NCBI GenBank assembly: GCA_934277845.1
Contig: CAKQVV010000116.1
Location: 1-5,543 of the forward strand
Direction of reading: 5' to 3'
Length of the DNA stretch: 5,543 bases
Origin: an uncultured Clostridia bacterium
GTDB taxonomy: Bacteria; Bacillota; Clostridia; Christensenellales; Pumilibacteraceae
Shown: positions 4,054 to 5,543 of the stretch, piece by piece
How positions within the stretch are numbered: the stretch's first letter is position 1
How the letters are laid out: each line of letters begins with the position of its first letter
The notes under the pieces: model-generated
What the model saw: the letters and a program-made list of their open reading frames with translations, nothing else
Told to the model about the DNA's origin: nothing
Databases searched by the model: none
Position numbers and translations under genes: made by a program

Positions 4054-5259
4054 TTATGACAAAAGGAAATCCGTCAGATTGACGATTTTGATACCGTTTA
4101 CATTTGTTGCGTAAGTTTTGTCGGTAGTGATTATCGTCTTTTCATAAAAATCGTTTGTGGAATAGAAAGGCGCGACCTCGCGTTCTTTCGTTTTGGCGTC
4201 CGAAAGACTTTCCGTTACTTGAAAATAGCGTGTTTCTTCCTTTTTGATAGCAACGAAATCGATTTCTTTATTGTCGCATTTGCCGACGTAAACCTTATAT
4301 CCTCGACGCAGCAATTCAAGATAAACGACGTTTTCTATCGAGTGTCCGTAATTTTCCAAGTTGTATCCCACAATGGTATTTTTTAATCCGGTGTCGGTAA
4401 CGTAATATTTTTCAAGCGATTTTAAGACTTCTTTACCTTTGACGTCGTAGCGATTCGCTTTATAAATGATAAATGCGTTTTCAAGCATTTCGAGAATATT
4501 CCCGATTGTCGCGGGGCGTAGCGAACGGTCGAGTTTTGCTTCCATTGCGATATATTTTGCCATACTGTTAGTAGAAGTAATACTACCGACGTTTCCGCAA
4601 ACAAAAGCGAATACTCGTTTTAGAAGATCGATGTCTTTTAATTTATTACGCCCTACGACGTCTTTCAGGATTACGGTATCGTAAATACTTTCCAAAAAGG
4701 ACGAAATCGTTTTTTCGTCCGACGGCAAAGAAAGCAGTTGCGGCAATCCGCCGTATTTAAGATACTCGTTAAAAAGTTCTTCCGTGCTTTTCCCGTCATT
4801 TTTGTAATATTCGTAATATTCCTTAAAAGACAGCGGCAACATCTTGATTTCGACGTATCTGCCGGATATTAAAGTTGCAAGTTCGGATGAAAGCAAATAT
4901 GCGTTAGAACCTGTAACGTATATATCCGTATCATATTCGAGCGTAAGCGAATTTATAGTCTTTTCCCAGCCTTCGACCTGTTGTATTTCGTCAAAGAACA
5001 AATAATTCTTTTTGCCTACGACCATGTTTTGCGTTATAAAATCGTAAAGTTGTCTGTACGTACGGATATAGTCGTATTTCATCAATTCAAAGTTGACAAA
5101 TTGTATTTGCGAAGGAGAAACTCCGTTTGCAACGAGTTCGTCGCGATACATTTGTAAAAGCGTAGATTTGCCCGAACGACGAAGTCCCGTAACTACTTTT
5201 ATGATTTTGTTGTCCTTAAACGCCTGCAACTGACGCATGTAATCAGATCTGTATATCAT
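4054..5259 (-). CDS. AAA+ ATPase of the AAA_14/DUF4143 type (401 aa)
   Basis: This protein combines an AAA_14 ATPase domain with a DUF4143 domain, a family spread across bacteria and archaea at the usual 380-450 residues. The Walker A is GLRRSGKST (residues 25-33, K31). The Walker B is YLFFDEIQ (86-93, D90/E91), the sensor-1-like strand is YVTGSNA (114-120), and the arginine-bearing SGRYVEIKMLPLSFKEY follows (132-148). The DUF4143 part spans about 200-360 with YYVTDTGL (285-292), and ends in a nuclease-like fold of the PD-(D/E)xK type. There E315, D334 (in KEIDFV) and Q347 (in YFQVT) occupy the core positions; Q in place of the usual E/K pattern makes cleavage activity uncertain. The role of the family is not settled. 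The start at 5259 follows GGAG (within 5271-5275) by about 11 bases, and a near-consensus promoter lies at 5285-5313. No partner gene overlaps it, so it stands alone, divergent from the gene at 5386. Confidence 0.95.
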   Translation of the reverse strand: MIYRSDYMRQLQAFKDNKIIKVVTGLRRSGKSTLLQMYRDELVANGVSPSQIQFVNFELMKYDYIRTYRQLYDFITQNMVVGKKNYLFFDEIQQVEGWEKTINSLTLEYDTDIYVTGSNAYLLSSELATLISGRYVEIKMLPLSFKEYYEYYKNDGKSTEELFNEYLKYGGLPQLLSLPSDEKTISSFLESIYDTVILKDVVGRNKLKDIDLLKRVFAFVCGNVGSITSTNSMAKYIAMEAKLDRSLRPATIGNILEMLENAFIIYKANRYDVKGKEVLKSLEKYYVTDTGLKNTIVGYNLENYGHSIENVVYLELLRRGYKVYVGKCDNKEIDFVAIKKEETRYFQVTESLSDAKTKEREVAPFYSTNDFYEKTIITTDKTYATNVNGIKIVNLTDFLLS

Positions 5260-5284
5260 TGTTCATAACACTCCTTTTTTATCT

Positions 5285-5313
5285 ATTATAAGTAAAAACA
5301 AAGGAAAAGTCAA
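5285..5313 (-). promoter_or_regulatory. Promoter of the ATPase gene
   Basis: On the minus strand TTGACT (5313 down to 5308) and TATAAT (5290 down to 5285) are 17 bases apart, 11 of 12 consensus positions. The start of transcription would be near 5278, so the leader is short and carries the ribosome site at 5271-5275. Confidence 0.85.
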
Positions 5314-5339
5314 TAGTTTTTACGCCACAAAGTAAAAAC
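5292..5339. repeat. Three copies of GTAAAAAC between divergent promoters
   Basis: GTAAAAAC occurs at 5292-5299 and 5332-5339 and inverted at 5316-5323. The last two form a dyad with an 8-base gap. The first copy lies in the spacer of the ATPase promoter, the second overlaps the -35 of the rightward promoter, and the third lies in its spacer. This layout fits a shared operator. AT-rich DNA makes some chance recurrence possible. Confidence 0.45.
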
Positions 5340-5348
5340 TTTTATAAT
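5319..5348 (+). promoter_or_regulatory. Promoter of the rightward gene at 5386
   Basis: A consensus TATAAT at 5343-5348 is preceded after 18 bases by a weak -35, TTTACG (5319-5324). Transcription would start near 5355, about 31 bases before the ATG. It lies back to back with the ATPase promoter. Confidence 0.6.
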
Positions 5349-5385
5349 TTGGCAAGTTTCAACAAAAAACAACACAGGAGGTAAT

Positions 5386-5543
5386 ATGAGATTCAACAAA
5401 AATTTGTTGGCAGCGGGCGTGGATTTTTCACCCGTGATAGCGCCCATACTCGAAGTTATACCCGATACCCAAGAGCCGTGCCGCACGCCGCCAACGTTTT
5501 CGATTTCGATACCGTCAAGATTTTCGTCGCGCCGGACAGGAAA
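5386..5543 (+). CDS. 5' end of an unidentified gene, cut by the window edge, possibly frameshifted
   Basis: The ATG at 5386 has an excellent ribosome site (AGGAGG, then a 4-base gap) and a promoter upstream, so a rightward gene is well supported. The first 27 or so residues (MRFNKNLLAAGVDFSPVIAP ...) read as normal protein. After about base 5460 this frame turns into Ser/Pro/Arg/Thr-rich text, whereas the frame starting two bases later reads YPRAVPHAANVFDFDTVKIF, which looks like real coding. A single-base change in length near 5450-5480, real or from sequencing, would explain it. No family can be named from 50 residues. There is no clear signal peptide. Confidence 0.5.
   Translation, partial: MRFNKNLLAAGVDFSPVIAPILEVIPDTQEPCRTPPTFSISIPSRFSSRRTG

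Overview
The window looks like DNA of a Gram-positive, low-to-mid GC Clostridia-type (Bacillota) bacterium, probably from a gut community. Supporting signs are the DnaK tail, strong AGGAGG-type ribosome binding sites, sigma-A-type promoters with near-consensus boxes, and Clostridia-like small proteins. The host is inferred from sequence style alone.

Layout. Bases 1-384 are the 3' end of dnaK, followed by a 111-base spacer with a strong hairpin and then dnaJ (496-885). dnaJ breaks off at about base 831, inside its Gly/Phe region. From there the DNA belongs to something else: a 21-residue C-terminal scrap of another protein in another frame (833-898), then a small membrane-anchored protein (908-1270) with a second strong internal start, closed by a clear terminator (1289-1320). 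The break is either a real recombination or deletion or, at least as likely, an assembly chimera of two genomes.

Bases 1363-1933 form a compact regulatory module. A 73-residue unknown protein on the minus strand diverges from a 66-residue XRE/Cro-like repressor on the plus strand. Between them lies a perfect-consensus promoter (TTGACA-17-TATAAT) for the minus gene, overlaid by two tandem 19-bp dyads CAAGTC-N6-GACTTG. The simplest reading is that the XRE protein binds the dyads and shuts off the 73-residue gene and perhaps itself. Bases 1934-2300 hold no gene I can support, only three inverted repeats.

Bases 2288-3474 are a self-contained transcription unit of more AT-rich DNA: a consensus promoter, an APH/choline-kinase-type phosphotransferase (2365-3267), and a strong terminator. 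After it come the last part of a membrane-anchored surface protein (3536-3793), bracketed by two near-perfect palindromes, and a short region of weak small ORFs.

A minus-strand AAA+ ATPase of the AAA_14/DUF4143 type (4054-5259) fills the right part. It diverges from a gene starting at 5386 that runs off the window. The shared intergenic region carries back-to-back promoters and three copies of the 8-mer GTAAAAAC, suggesting joint control. Overall the right-hand 4.7 kb resembles an accessory region of small regulators, an orphan kinase, an orphan ATPase and gene debris, rather than a recognisable described defence or mobile system.
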